NCBI RefSeq assembly: GCF_019352175.1
Contig: NZ_JACBYI010000047.1
Span: 1 to 59,320 of the forward strand
Source: Paenibacillus sp. S150
Lineage (GTDB): Bacteria > Bacillota > Bacilli > Paenibacillales > Paenibacillaceae
Length of the DNA: 59,320 nucleotides
Direction: 5' to 3'
In this document: positions 33,811-42,315 of the stretch, piece by piece
Layout of the letters: every line of letters starts with the position of its first letter
Position numbering within the stretch: position 1 is the first letter of the stretch
Position numbers and translations under genes: made by a program
Notes under the pieces: model-generated
Database searches by the model: none
What the model was told of the DNA's origin: nothing
The model's input: only the letters and a program-made list of their open reading frames with translations

Positions 33811-34470
33811 TTATTTATGCAGGCGGGCAAGGATAAAGTAATGTTTATTGTCGGTGATTTCCCCCTGGGAATAGCAGTCGTCAACATGCCGGACCCTTTC
33901 GATCTTGAAATGCTTGAACAGTGTTAAAATATCACCCAGGTCTACATAAAAGTGCGGGATTCCTTTTTCCGGACCTTCCTCCGTTTTAATGATCGTATTC
34001 CTGTCAAGCTGCGGCAATAACCCTTTGCTGTAATTCCCGCTGTCTTTGGAAGCCAGAGACAGGTAAATTTCCCCGCCGGGCTTCAAGACCCTTTCTACAT
34101 CTTCCAGAATTTCAGCAAAGCCAAGACTATCCGTGTGTGAAATGGAATGATATGCCCAAATACAGTCAAAGGTTTGGTCGGGAAAGGGCAGCTTTTTCAT
34201 ATCGCACACCTTCGTACTAATACTCAGCCCCTCTTTTTCGCTCCAATGATTCAAATAATTAATTGCATACTCTGATAGATCAACGGCAGATACAGCAAAA
34301 TGATGAACGGCAAACAAAATGGAATGCCGTCCTAAACCTGCCCCGATGTCAAGAAGAGACTTTCTCCCTTCCCTTTTCCATTTCTCACAGTAAAAGCGGC
34401 TTTCTTCAGACGGCTCAAGCCATATCGTATCCTTAACGATTTCCCATTGCCACTCTTTGGATTGCACCAT
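33811..34470 (-). CDS. SAM-dependent class I methyltransferase
   Basis: 219 aa. Motif I is LLDIGAGLGRHSILFA, the acidic end of strand 2 is VDLSEYAINYL, and VLKPGGEIYLSLASK marks the post-motif. The ATG at 34470 directly follows the previous stop (TAAATG), with GGAGG upstream. It is probably a tailoring enzyme; O-, N- or C-methylation cannot be told from sequence. Confidence 0.9.
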   Translation of the reverse strand: MVQSKEWQWEIVKDTIWLEPSEESRFYCEKWKREGRKSLLDIGAGLGRHSILFAVHHFAVSAVDLSEYAINYLNHWSEKEGLSISTKVCDMKKLPFPDQTFDCIWAYHSISHTDSLGFAEILEDVERVLKPGGEIYLSLASKDSGNYSKGLLPQLDRNTIIKTEEGPEKGIPHFYVDLGDILTLFKHFKIERVRHVDDCYSQGEITDNKHYFILARLHK

Positions 34471-35748
34471 TTATTTGCCTCCTGCCGCGCTTGAAGTTGT
34501 TAATCCCTCATAAGTACCCAGCACGCTTTCCTTTGTTTCCAAAATTAACGATGTCGAGACTGAGAGTTCATCAATTTGAAATTCCAGTAATTTCTTTATA
34601 GCATCAGGCTTTGCAGCGATCTCTCCACAAACCGCACAAGGAATATGATTGGCATGCGCAACCTCGATAACATGTTGGATCAAACCATAAATATCTTCGG
34701 TCAGTGTTTGATTCGAGTAAGCTACTTTGTAATTGGTTCTGTCTGCCGCGTAAAAATATTGAATCAGATCATTCGTACCGATGCTGAAAAAGTCTGCATG
34801 TTTAGCAAATTTATGAATATTGTAGGCCACTGCCGGAACCTCGACCATGATTCCAATCTTCACATCGTGAAACGGAAGGCATTCCCGGTCCAGCTCTTGT
34901 TTACACTCTTGAATTATGGCTTTGGATTCCAAAACCTCTTCTAAGACAGTCACCATAGGCAACAAAATGCCCACTTCGCCAAACGCGCTTGCTCTTAATA
35001 TCGCTCTTAGCTGCTGTTTGAAAATAACCGGATTTTGCAGACTGAATCTTATTCCACGGCAGCCCAAAAAAGGATTCTCTTCTTTCTCCACGTTCAGATA
35101 ATCGATTTTCTTATCGCCGCCTACGTCGATAGTTCTGATCATAACCGGTTTATTCCCCATATGTTCCGCCACATATTTATAGCTCATAAACTGCTCTTCT
35201 TCATTCGGCAATTCAGAGCGGTTCAAGAACAGAAATTCGGTTCTAAATACACCGATTCCCTCCCCGCCTGTTTCTGCCACACGATGCACTTCCTCCGGAA
35301 TCACTATATTCGCAACAATTTTGGTATGCTTGCCTTCCGGACTTATACATTGGACATCTTTTAAGTATAGCTTTTGCTGTTTATTCATTAAGTAAATGTC
35401 ATACTTCTTCCTGTAGGCAGCCGGCATCGTTTCTTCGCGGCATATTTCAAATCCCGGTGCCTCCGCTGCCGCCTCCATAAATACATTGCATCCGCCGCTG
35501 ATGCTGTTAATTTCGGACAAATCCGCTATTATAACGGGTATATCATATGCCTTCGCTAGTATAAGCAGATGCGAGGTTTCGTTTATATGCTCAGCAATAA
35601 TTCCTCTGATATGCTTAATTTTTTTACAAAATTCTCCTTCATTATAATATCTGCCGATAACAAGTACGGTATCCGTTTCAGCAATTGAATGGTCTCCGGT
35701 CCAAAAATGCGCTTTCCCAAATCCATATCCATTATGTAAAGCAAGCAT
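34471..35748 (-). CDS. PtsI-like PEP-utilising enzyme lacking the HPr-binding domain
   Basis: 425 aa, against about 570 for enzyme I. The N-terminal 75 residues hold a phosphohistidine swivel domain (NETSHLLILAKAYDIPVI, with TSH), and residues from about 150 are the PEP-binding barrel: EGIGVFRTEFLFLNRSELP, VMIRTIDVGGDKKIDYL, NPFLGCRGIRFSLQ, GIMVEVPAVA, FSIGTNDLIQY, AVCGEIAAKP. The catalytic Arg, Glu, Asp and Cys residues of enzyme I are present. The HPr-binding helical domain is missing, so it should autophosphorylate from PEP but pass the phosphate to another partner or small molecule. Start M at 35748 is preferred for spacing. Confidence 0.85.
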   Translation of the reverse strand: MLALHNGYGFGKAHFWTGDHSIAETDTVLVIGRYYNEGEFCKKIKHIRGIIAEHINETSHLLILAKAYDIPVIIADLSEINSISGGCNVFMEAAAEAPGFEICREETMPAAYRKKYDIYLMNKQQKLYLKDVQCISPEGKHTKIVANIVIPEEVHRVAETGGEGIGVFRTEFLFLNRSELPNEEEQFMSYKYVAEHMGNKPVMIRTIDVGGDKKIDYLNVEKEENPFLGCRGIRFSLQNPVIFKQQLRAILRASAFGEVGILLPMVTVLEEVLESKAIIQECKQELDRECLPFHDVKIGIMVEVPAVAYNIHKFAKHADFFSIGTNDLIQYFYAADRTNYKVAYSNQTLTEDIYGLIQHVIEVAHANHIPCAVCGEIAAKPDAIKKLLEFQIDELSVSTSLILETKESVLGTYEGLTTSSAAGGK

Positions 35749-35774
35749 AGAGCACATCCCCTCATTATTGATTG

Positions 35775-36814
35775 TCAGCTATAGGCATATGCTGTGCATA
35801 ATTGAGTTTTGCGAACATCATTGTAACCCAGTTGTTTGTCGATCGATTGAGATACAAATTTCCCTTTTTTCATCTTAAGCGAATAGTCTCTAAACATGTC
35901 CGCAGCCTTCTGCGAATTCAATTCAATCTGGCTTGGATTCACACCTATTTCGCACTCATTGTCCAAATATTCTATCGAGTGAATAATGCAATAATCACAA
36001 TTGATTTCACAAAAGGTGTTGGTGCTCCAGGAATACCAGCTTGAGGAAACCTCATATTTATAATCCTCATTGCTTATTGACAGCAAATTGTAACCGGTTA
36101 AGAAATTCTCTGTCAGAATATATGATTTCGTAATCATTCTAATAAAGTTCAAGTCCCCAACCGTTGCATATCTCAGGCATACTCGTCCATCTACCAGAGT
36201 AAACTCATAGCCTAACCGCTTTACTACATCAAGATTTACCGGACGGTCCAAATCATGCATCCAGCATCTGCTATTCGTGATTTCCGCAGCCGCACAGCTT
36301 GATTTATGAAAATATCTAACGCCGTTTTTCACACATAACTCTACCAGCCGCTCTTTTACATTTTCGTTCACATTTTTTCTTTTGAATTCATCGTGAATCG
36401 CTCCGGTAATCAGCCTGCCTGAGGTGTTTTTCGCTACATCCACAATTCTTTCAAGATTCTTGTACTGGTCGTTTCTTCCCGGGATAATAGGTCTTACCAA
36501 AATAATTACATGTCCAAAACATTTACTTAACTGTTCAATTGTCTTCAACCTTTCATTAAATGAATATCCTCCTTCGTCAGACCTGTAAGCGAATACATAA
36601 CTACCATTCGGTCTGTTTTCTCGATGTTCTTCAGTTTGCTGTAATGCTCATCTGTAAGAACTGCTTTGGTAATAACGCTATAGGGGGCATTGTGATTTTT
36701 CAGACTGTTGATCTTGGCAATGGTATCGTCAATCTGTACTTCTGTAAACGGATCACCAAAAGCATTATTAATGGAAACGGGAATATCTTTATACCATTCT
36801 GTGTTATAACCCAT
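35775..36814 (-). pseudogene. Radical-SAM-like protein with C-terminal cysteine motif; frameshifted
   Basis: Two frames belong to one protein. The first starts at 36814 (GGGAG upstream) and reads to SLTGLTKED and a stop at 36545. A -1 change at about 36578 turns this into SLTGLDEGGYSFNERLKTIE, which continues smoothly in the second frame to 35775. A lost G (CTGGAC to CTGAC) explains it. The N-terminal part looks like a radical SAM barrel from strand 2 onward (VSINNAFGDPFTE, YSVITKAVL, VIILVRPIIPGRND). The cluster motif CEINCDYC (CX3CX-aromatic-C) is near the C-terminal end, after WYSWSTNTF. This is an unusual order. If transcribed as is, only fragments are made. Confidence 0.7.
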
Positions 36815-36831
36815 TTGTCTTCTCCCATCAA

Positions 36832-36860
36832 TATAATATATTTTTTTAAAATATATTATA
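36832..36860. promoter_or_regulatory. Perfect AT-only hairpin between two operon genes
   Basis: TATAATATATTTT and AAAATATATTATA pair over 13 bases around TTT. It lies between the BtrH-like stop (36935) and the start at 36814. It could be an mRNA-processing or stabilising hairpin; the TATAAT words also allow an internal promoter. It is too AT-rich to be a strong terminator. Confidence 0.4.
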
Positions 36861-36934
36861 ACCAAAGCCATTAAATCCCTTAATATGTATTTCAGAGCAG
36901 TATATCTGTAATATCATATAGAAGAGTACTCTTT

Positions 36935-37942
36935 TCAAAGAATTGAAATGATCCGGCTGTACACTTCGTACTCTTTTTCCATAAATCGGCTCAGATGTTC
37001 GATTATTTTTTCTTTTATTTTTTCTTCTTTCGTTAGATTGTAACGGAGAGCCAGCACCCAATGTATTTCTGCCAGCTGCACATTCTCTACAAGAGATCCA
37101 AGGTCAATGTTTTGTTCTTCAATATATTGATTTGAATTGAAGTACTTAAATCTTTGAAGCATTATTTTTTTATGATCAAGAAACAAGCTGAAGGGGCGGA
37201 TATCCAGCTGTTCAAAACCGCCTTTATTTATATAATCTATTAAATTACGGTATACATCGAACCCAAACAGCAATTGTTCCCGGTCATAGTGGGCAGTTGT
37301 ACTAAAATCAAACAAACACATATGTGTGCTCTCGATATAATGTGTAAGCAATGTTTTGATCTGGAGTCGCAAATCAGGATTAACCTTATGCATTTCTGTA
37401 TTACGGTATTGATATAGAACAATTCCATATAACCAATCAAACAAACCGTCTTTATCGGACTGAACATACGCAGTTCGGAACTCTTCAAAGGAGCAGGAGG
37501 TCATGGAGTACTTACCGTTTAATGCACTGCCGGCAAAATAGATTATTTCTTGCTCTAGATCATAGCCATAAATAAAAATATCATGAAGATAATCTTTATA
37601 ATATGTATTTTGGTAAACCGATAAGTAACTTTTGTTAATCATCATAAGGATGTAATAATTCAGATCGATACATTCGATAATAAACTGGATTATATCTTTC
37701 CATTTTGTATTTAATAGATCTTTACCTAATCTCTGTACAAGAAAAAAAGGGGTATCCCGGTTATGCTGACATTCATAAAAATAAGATTGAGGATTACCCT
37801 TAAATCCTTTAATTTGAATAAAATTTCCGTATATCCAAGGTTCTGTCGATTCGTAGGCCAGTGCCATTGAAAGAAAACTTGCATCTATGTTGTAAGTAGC
37901 AAATAAATCCTGCCGTTTCATTGGTAATATTTTACTTTTCAC
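36935..37942 (-). CDS. BtrH-like protein, first gene of the biosynthetic operon
   Basis: 335 aa from a GTG at 37942, with GGGGG 7 bases upstream. Paralog of the broken gene at 22688. Features shared with BtrH-type papain-fold acyltransferases are a central LHDIFIYGYDLEQEIIYFA segment (His region) and a long helical C-terminal half. At the position of the possible catalytic Cys of its paralog (TCYPNHANL) it has Thr (ATYNIDASF), so it may be inactive or work differently. In butirosin biosynthesis BtrH moves an aminoacyl group from a carrier protein to the final scaffold, which would suit the carrier protein here. The family call is tentative. Confidence 0.7.
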   Translation of the reverse strand: MKSKILPMKRQDLFATYNIDASFLSMALAYESTEPWIYGNFIQIKGFKGNPQSYFYECQHNRDTPFFLVQRLGKDLLNTKWKDIIQFIIECIDLNYYILMMINKSYLSVYQNTYYKDYLHDIFIYGYDLEQEIIYFAGSALNGKYSMTSCSFEEFRTAYVQSDKDGLFDWLYGIVLYQYRNTEMHKVNPDLRLQIKTLLTHYIESTHMCLFDFSTTAHYDREQLLFGFDVYRNLIDYINKGGFEQLDIRPFSLFLDHKKIMLQRFKYFNSNQYIEEQNIDLGSLVENVQLAEIHWVLALRYNLTKEEKIKEKIIEHLSRFMEKEYEVYSRIISIL

Positions 37943-38216
37943 AATAAATCCCCCTTACATTTCCCATGCTGAAATGACGGTAGACGCGAACCTACTTCTA
38001 TCCGCTATTAGTATAAATATTAGTATTCAACAACAAGCTATATCCCCCTGCTAGAATAGATATTTTTATGAAAATAAATCCAACTGATGCTGCAGAGATC
38101 CTTGGCGTTTTTACGCTGCAAACCCATAAGCGTCAAATCCAGCCCGGCTGTAAAACCCACACCAGAGTCATAAGATCATAGGCAGATCTTAAATCAAAGA
38201 GACCTGTTTTTACTCC
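37943..38216. other. Right boundary of the AT-rich island
   Basis: Holds the ribosome site and probably the promoter of the long operon; a possible minus-strand pair TTGTTG and TAATAG with 17 bases between lies near 38007-38036. No gene is seen. Composition changes toward the GC-richer chromosome here. Confidence 0.35.
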
Positions 38217-38442
38217 GGTTACCGTGTTCTCGCTGTCAACGAAGATACTTATGAGGGGCAGATTGATAATCCGCCGAGTTTGAATCAGTATACGTATGTA
38301 AGCAATAATCCGTTGATTTATAGTGATCCAAGTGGGCATACACAAGAAACCGGAGTTTCTGCGTTTAAGACTAGATTCTTAGGTTCAAATGCGTTCTGTA
38401 TAACAACAATGGCAGTGTGGCATGGGACTACTATTTGACGTG
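38217..38442 (+). pseudogene. RHS/YD-repeat protein remnant
   Basis: A plus-strand segment reads VNEDTYEGQIDNPPSLNQ then YTYVSNNPLIYSDPSGH, which is the conserved RHS core end before the toxin part of polymorphic toxins. It has no start or ribosome site, and the frame closes at 38442. Another protein-like frame (LYNNNGSVAWDYYLTWRNSD, then YGVKTGEKIVFKVTGNAPKS further on) overlaps and follows to about 38570, probably remains of a C-terminal toxin domain. Confidence 0.75.
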
Positions 38443-38735
38443 GCGAAATAGTGATCGGATGTGAAGTACGGAGTTAAAACGGGAGAAAAGATTGTTTTTA
38501 AGGTGACAGGGAACGCTCCGAAATCAGCTAATAACAGTAATAGTCACCCCTGGAGTACGAGAATTAAGTGGGCAGTATGGCTTTGGCAGGTGGATGTGAG
38601 GCAAAAGTCCTCATAATAAGGACCTTGGAGTCCGTTAGCTTTCGAAAAATGGACTTTCAGTACAAATAAGAGCCTCACGGTCCGTTGCAACCGCCAGACT
38701 CTCCCGATCGTAAACATAACTCTGTTCATTTTGCC

Positions 38736-40265
38736 TTAAGCCTGCTGTGACTTAGCCTGTTGCGGCTGCACCGGCTCTGTATCTTCCGTCTTCAGGAAGT
38801 CAGGCTGCGGCGAGGTTTTCTTGATGAACAACGCCAGCACCAGGGCAACCACCGTTACCCAGGTAGCCACGGTAAACGCATGGGTAATCCCGTTGATCGT
38901 TGCATCCTGCGTAAGCTTGAGCATTGCCGTCTTGTCGGTCTGCGATACAGCCCCGCTCGTCACGGCTTCCGTAATGTTGCTCTTCGTCCGGTTGGTCATC
39001 AGGCTGACGAACAGCGCCATACCCAGTGCTCCCCCTACGGTCCGCAGCGTATTGGACATTGCTGTACCATGTGAGGCCAAACGCTGCGGCAGTTGGTTCA
39101 GACCTGCGGTAACGATTGGCATCATCAGCATGGACATCCCGAACATCCGCGCCGTGTAAGTCAAAATCAGGTGGGTATAGGTAGTTGTATGGGTAATCTG
39201 GCTGAACTCCCAGGTGGTGACGGTCGTGATAACCAGACCGATGACGGACAGCCATCTTGCGCCGATTTTATCAAATATAATCCCTGTGATCGGAGACATT
39301 ATGCCCATCAGGATTGCGCCCGGCAGGAGCATCAGTCCCGACTCCATCGGTGTAAAGCCGCGAATCGTCTGCAAATAAATCGGCAGCAGGATCATACCGG
39401 AATACAGTGCCATCGTAACGATAATGTTGATTACCGTGGTCAATGAATACATATTGTACCGGAAAATACGGAACTCCAGCAGCGGCTTGTCGGTTGTTAG
39501 CTCACGCCATACAAACAGAGCCAAGGCGACAACGCCCAGAATCAGGCAGGCATATACAGTCGCGCTGTTCCAGCCGTCTGTTCCGGCGTCACTAAAGCCA
39601 TACAGCAATCCGCCAAAACCAAGCGTGGACAGGACTACACCCATTTTATCCAGTCCGGGCGAGGTCAGCTTTCCGACATTCTGCATTGTCTTCATGCCAA
39701 GCAGCGTTGAGAAAATGGCCAGCGGCAGAACAATGTAGAACAGCACCCGCCAGGAGTAATTTTGAACTACCCAGCCGGACAGCGTAGGCCCAACAGCCGG
39801 GGCGAAGATCATCGCGACTGCCATAAGGCCCATCGCTTTGCCGCGCTCTTCAATCGGGAAGATGCGCAGGAACACAATGTTCATGAGCGGCATCAGAATA
39901 CCTGCGCCGACAGCCTGAATCACTCTGCCGACCATAACCATCTCAAACCCGGTCCCTATAGCACAAACCAGCGTTCCTACGGAAAATAGCATCATTGCGG
40001 TAGTAAATAATTGACGGGTCGTAAACTTCTCCACCAGATAGGCACTGATTGGAATAAGTACGCCGTTAACGAGCATGAAGCCCGTTGTCAGCCATTGCGC
40101 CGTATTGGCAGCAATCTTGAGGTCCTCCATCATTTTGGGCAGCGCAACATTCATCAGTGTCTGATTCAGAAGCGCCACGAACGCGCCGATCAGAAGGGCC
40201 GCAATGATCGGGCCTCTGCGTATCGTCTTGGACGGCGCGGCAGCGTTAGCAGTTATTGTGCTCAT
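38736..40265 (-). CDS. MFS drug efflux transporter, DHA2 (EmrB/QacA) family
   Basis: 509 aa with 14 predicted membrane segments. DHA2 marks: LLNQTLMNVALPKMMEDL in helix 1, GRVIQAVGAGILMPLMNIVFLRIFP, and motif C-like APAVGPTLSGW. It exports drugs by proton antiport. The ATG follows the marR-family stop by 6 bases, so they form one transcript. GC content matches the chromosome, so it is probably not part of the AT-rich cluster. Confidence 0.93.
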   Translation of the reverse strand: MSTITANAAAPSKTIRRGPIIAALLIGAFVALLNQTLMNVALPKMMEDLKIAANTAQWLTTGFMLVNGVLIPISAYLVEKFTTRQLFTTAMMLFSVGTLVCAIGTGFEMVMVGRVIQAVGAGILMPLMNIVFLRIFPIEERGKAMGLMAVAMIFAPAVGPTLSGWVVQNYSWRVLFYIVLPLAIFSTLLGMKTMQNVGKLTSPGLDKMGVVLSTLGFGGLLYGFSDAGTDGWNSATVYACLILGVVALALFVWRELTTDKPLLEFRIFRYNMYSLTTVINIIVTMALYSGMILLPIYLQTIRGFTPMESGLMLLPGAILMGIMSPITGIIFDKIGARWLSVIGLVITTVTTWEFSQITHTTTYTHLILTYTARMFGMSMLMMPIVTAGLNQLPQRLASHGTAMSNTLRTVGGALGMALFVSLMTNRTKSNITEAVTSGAVSQTDKTAMLKLTQDATINGITHAFTVATWVTVVALVLALFIKKTSPQPDFLKTEDTEPVQPQQAKSQQA

Positions 40266-40271
40266 AGCTTT

Positions 40272-40715
40272 TTATTTTCTCCCTTGTTCCAAAATTTTGA
40301 TGATTTCGCCATGCAGCCGGAGCAGTTCTTTGGCATCCTCCGCCGGAATATTCGCGAGTGGCTCCAGATGGCTTCTGAGCGACTGTTTGCTTTTTTCCCT
40401 GATCTCCTGGCCTTTCTCGGTCATTGCCAGCTTAAATATACGTCTGTCGCTCTCCGAGCGTTGTCTGGTTATCAGCCCGGCCTTCACCATCCGGTCAACT
40501 ACACCGCTAGCGGCGCTGTTCCCCAAATGCAGCAGGTCCGCAAGCTCCGTGATCCCCACATTGGGATATGCAGCCAATTTGCGCAAGACCATTAACTGGG
40601 TAGATGTAATGTTGAGTTCTTCGGCATCCTTCCACATCAGCTGCTGAAAATTATGGATGATACAGCGGAATGAAGAAAAGATCTCATCCAACTGCTGCTC
40701 TTTATCCTCCAACAT
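40272..40715 (-). CDS. MarR family transcriptional regulator
   Basis: 147 aa with the winged helix: LTSTQLMVLRKLA-type helix, VGITELADLLHLGNSAASGVVDRMVKAGLI for the recognition part, and RQRSESDRRIFKLAMTEKG for the wing. GGGAGG precedes the ATG. It probably represses itself and the efflux gene behind it and responds to a small phenolic or lipophilic ligand. Confidence 0.93.
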   Translation of the reverse strand: MLEDKEQQLDEIFSSFRCIIHNFQQLMWKDAEELNITSTQLMVLRKLAAYPNVGITELADLLHLGNSAASGVVDRMVKAGLITRQRSESDRRIFKLAMTEKGQEIREKSKQSLRSHLEPLANIPAEDAKELLRLHGEIIKILEQGRK

Positions 40716-40747
40716 CCATCACCTCCCTGAACTCCAAAACATAATAC

Positions 40748-40790
40748 TTCGCATGCGAACTATTTTACTATTTACCTATTTATTAGTCAA
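40748..40790 (-). promoter_or_regulatory. marR-MFS promoter with palindromic operator
   Basis: Minus-strand -35 TTGACT (40785-40790) and -10 TAAAAT (40762-40767), spacer 17. Right after the -10 lies the perfect 12-bp palindrome TTCGCATGCGAA (40748-40759), well placed for MarR autorepression. Confidence 0.75.
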
Positions 40791-40948
40791 TAACTTACTG
40801 AAAATTTCAGAAATTATATTTGCAGCACATTTATCATCTTAGTTTGGTCATCTGCCGCAAAACAGACACAGCAAAAAAACGTCCAGTTTTGGGATTTACT
40901 TTATAATTTAGAAGATATCTTGTAACTAAGTGAAGGCGGTTAACTCTT

Positions 40949-41633
40949 ATGAATCTTGGAGCACGGAAAAGCTGGGGTGCCGGACATAAGCAACTGACTG
41001 GCATCATTACAAAGCCGGAAGAGCATACTAATGCCGCAGCCCTGTTCCTGAAGCTGCATGCCTGCCTGTACGCTTCACCTTGCCCCAATCCGGATCAGCC
41101 CACCCATGAAGAGAGCTGTTGAAGGATTTGCGTGAGGAAACCATGCGCAGCTATCCGTACATACGCCAGGCAGCATCAATTCGATCTTATGGCATATCTG
41201 GCACTGCGCCCGGGTTGAGGACATCACGATGAATATCCTCGTCGCAGGTAGTGAACAGGTCCTCCATGCAGGCCAGTTCGCGGGTAAGCTGCGCTCTCCT
41301 TTCATTCACTCCGGAAATGGCATGAGCGGAGAGGACATTGCCGCGTTCAGTGCTGCGGTTAAGATCAGAGCCTTGCGCGCCTACCGCCAGGCTGCTGCAG
41401 CCCGGACGCGGTCGAGCATTGCCGGACTCCAGCCCGGACAGTTCCGGAACAAGCCCGGTGCTGCACAGATCCGCAGGCTGACCGAAGACGGCGCAGTCCA
41501 ACAATCGGAACAATGGCTGATCGATTATTGGGCAGGCAAAACCATCGCCGGCCTGGTGCTCATGCCTGCGACAAGACATAACTTTATTCATCTGAATAAA
41601 GCTATGCGCATCAAGCTGAAGCTGCAGAAATAA
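40949..41633 (+). pseudogene. DinB-family protein, broken by frameshifts
   Basis: A DinB-like protein is spread over several frames. The start at 40949 reads MNLGARKSWGAGHKQLTG and KLHACLYAS, with a stop at 41120. The middle reads ELLKDLREETM and then QFDLMAYLALRPG in other frames. The end (from 41229) is intact: MNILVAGSEQVLHAG, RTRSSIAGLQPGQF, and WAGKTIAGLVLMPATRHNF. The last words are typical of DinB-fold proteins that act as thiol-dependent or metal-binding enzymes. At least two frame changes are needed. It is a pseudogene unless the sequence is wrong. Confidence 0.75.
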
Positions 41634-41747
41634 CAGATACAATACACTCGCAGGACTGGTCCCTCTCCACAAGAAAGACGCTATCGGCGCTCTATATAAG
41701 AATGCTGCCATTTCACTGGGGAGGAGAAAAATCATTTCGCGCTGATT

Positions 41748-42002
41748 CCACCGTCCAGCCGGCTTCGGGCGGATTTTAAGGTACTTCTGCCTTTAATTCC
41801 AACGTCCAGCCAGCTTCGGGCGAATTCAAAGGCACTTCTGCCTTTGATCCCACCGTCCAGCCAGCTTCGGGCGAATTCAAAGGTACTTATGCCTTTGATT
41901 CCACCGTCCAGCCAGCTTCGGGCGAATTCAAAGGCACTTCTGCCTTTGATTCCCTCGTCCAGCCGGCTTCGGGCGAATTCAAAGGTACTTCTGCCTTTGA
42001 TT
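41748..42002. repeat. 51-bp tandem array of hairpin units (5 copies)
   Basis: Five consecutive units of exactly 51 bases start at 41748, 41799, 41850, 41901 and 41952. Each contains AAAGGCACTTCTGCCTTT (6-bp stem, 6-base loop) and CGTCCAGCCAGCTTCGGGCG. There are no unique spacers. Unit length and hairpin format match the array at 59048. An open frame of 17-residue repeats passes through it but has no ribosome site. Confidence 0.92.
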
Positions 42003-42129
42003 CCCTCTACCTCCCCGCTGCGGCCAACGCAATACCGCAGTTTGCTTGGCCGAAGTCCCGATCCATTCTTTCATTTACAGCGCAGCCGTGAAATAACGGG
42101 TAAGCTTCGCTTCCCCCAAAACCTATAAA

Positions 42130-42271
42130 CCTGAATTTCGAAAGTAAGTATCCACAATCATCTAAAAAGCTCTATTGTCCGATCTTGATTTGTTCCATTC
42201 ACTTTCGAAACTCAGGATAAATTATCTGAACAAAACGGCTATGCCGTCCTTTGCCGGACAGCGTAGCCGTT
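42130..42271. repeat. Two consecutive inverted repeats
   Basis: CCTGAATTTCGAAAGT (42130-42145) pairs with ACTTTCGAAACTCAGG (42201-42216) at 15 of 16 positions across 55 bases. Next, AACGGCTATGCCGTCC (42234-42249) pairs with GGACAGCGTAGCCGTT (42256-42271) at 14 of 16. The second hairpin shares its head with the dispersed elements A to C. Confidence 0.7.
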
Positions 42272-42315
42272 ATGGATTTCAGGTTTAAGCTGTCTGCTGA
42301 AACCGGCCGGAAGCC

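Noticed and set aside
36545..36600. Programmed -1 ribosomal frameshift
   Set aside because: There is no slippery heptamer near the change point and no clear stimulatory structure; loss of one G is simpler.
24757..37942. RiPP (for example lasso peptide) cluster
   Set aside because: No precursor-like small gene, no asparagine-synthetase-type cyclase and no leader peptidase are found; gaps between genes are too short to hide a precursor.
38736..40715. MarR/MFS pair as the resistance part of the island
   Set aside because: Base composition matches the chromosome and an RHS remnant separates them from the island; the operon already has its own exporter.
41187..41735. 182-residue minus-strand open frame
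   Set aside because: It is antisense to the DinB-family remnant, whose conserved words are on the plus strand.
41748..42002. Possible CRISPR array
   Set aside because: Units follow each other directly with no unique spacers, the period is exact, and no cas genes are near. The same holds for 59048-59320.
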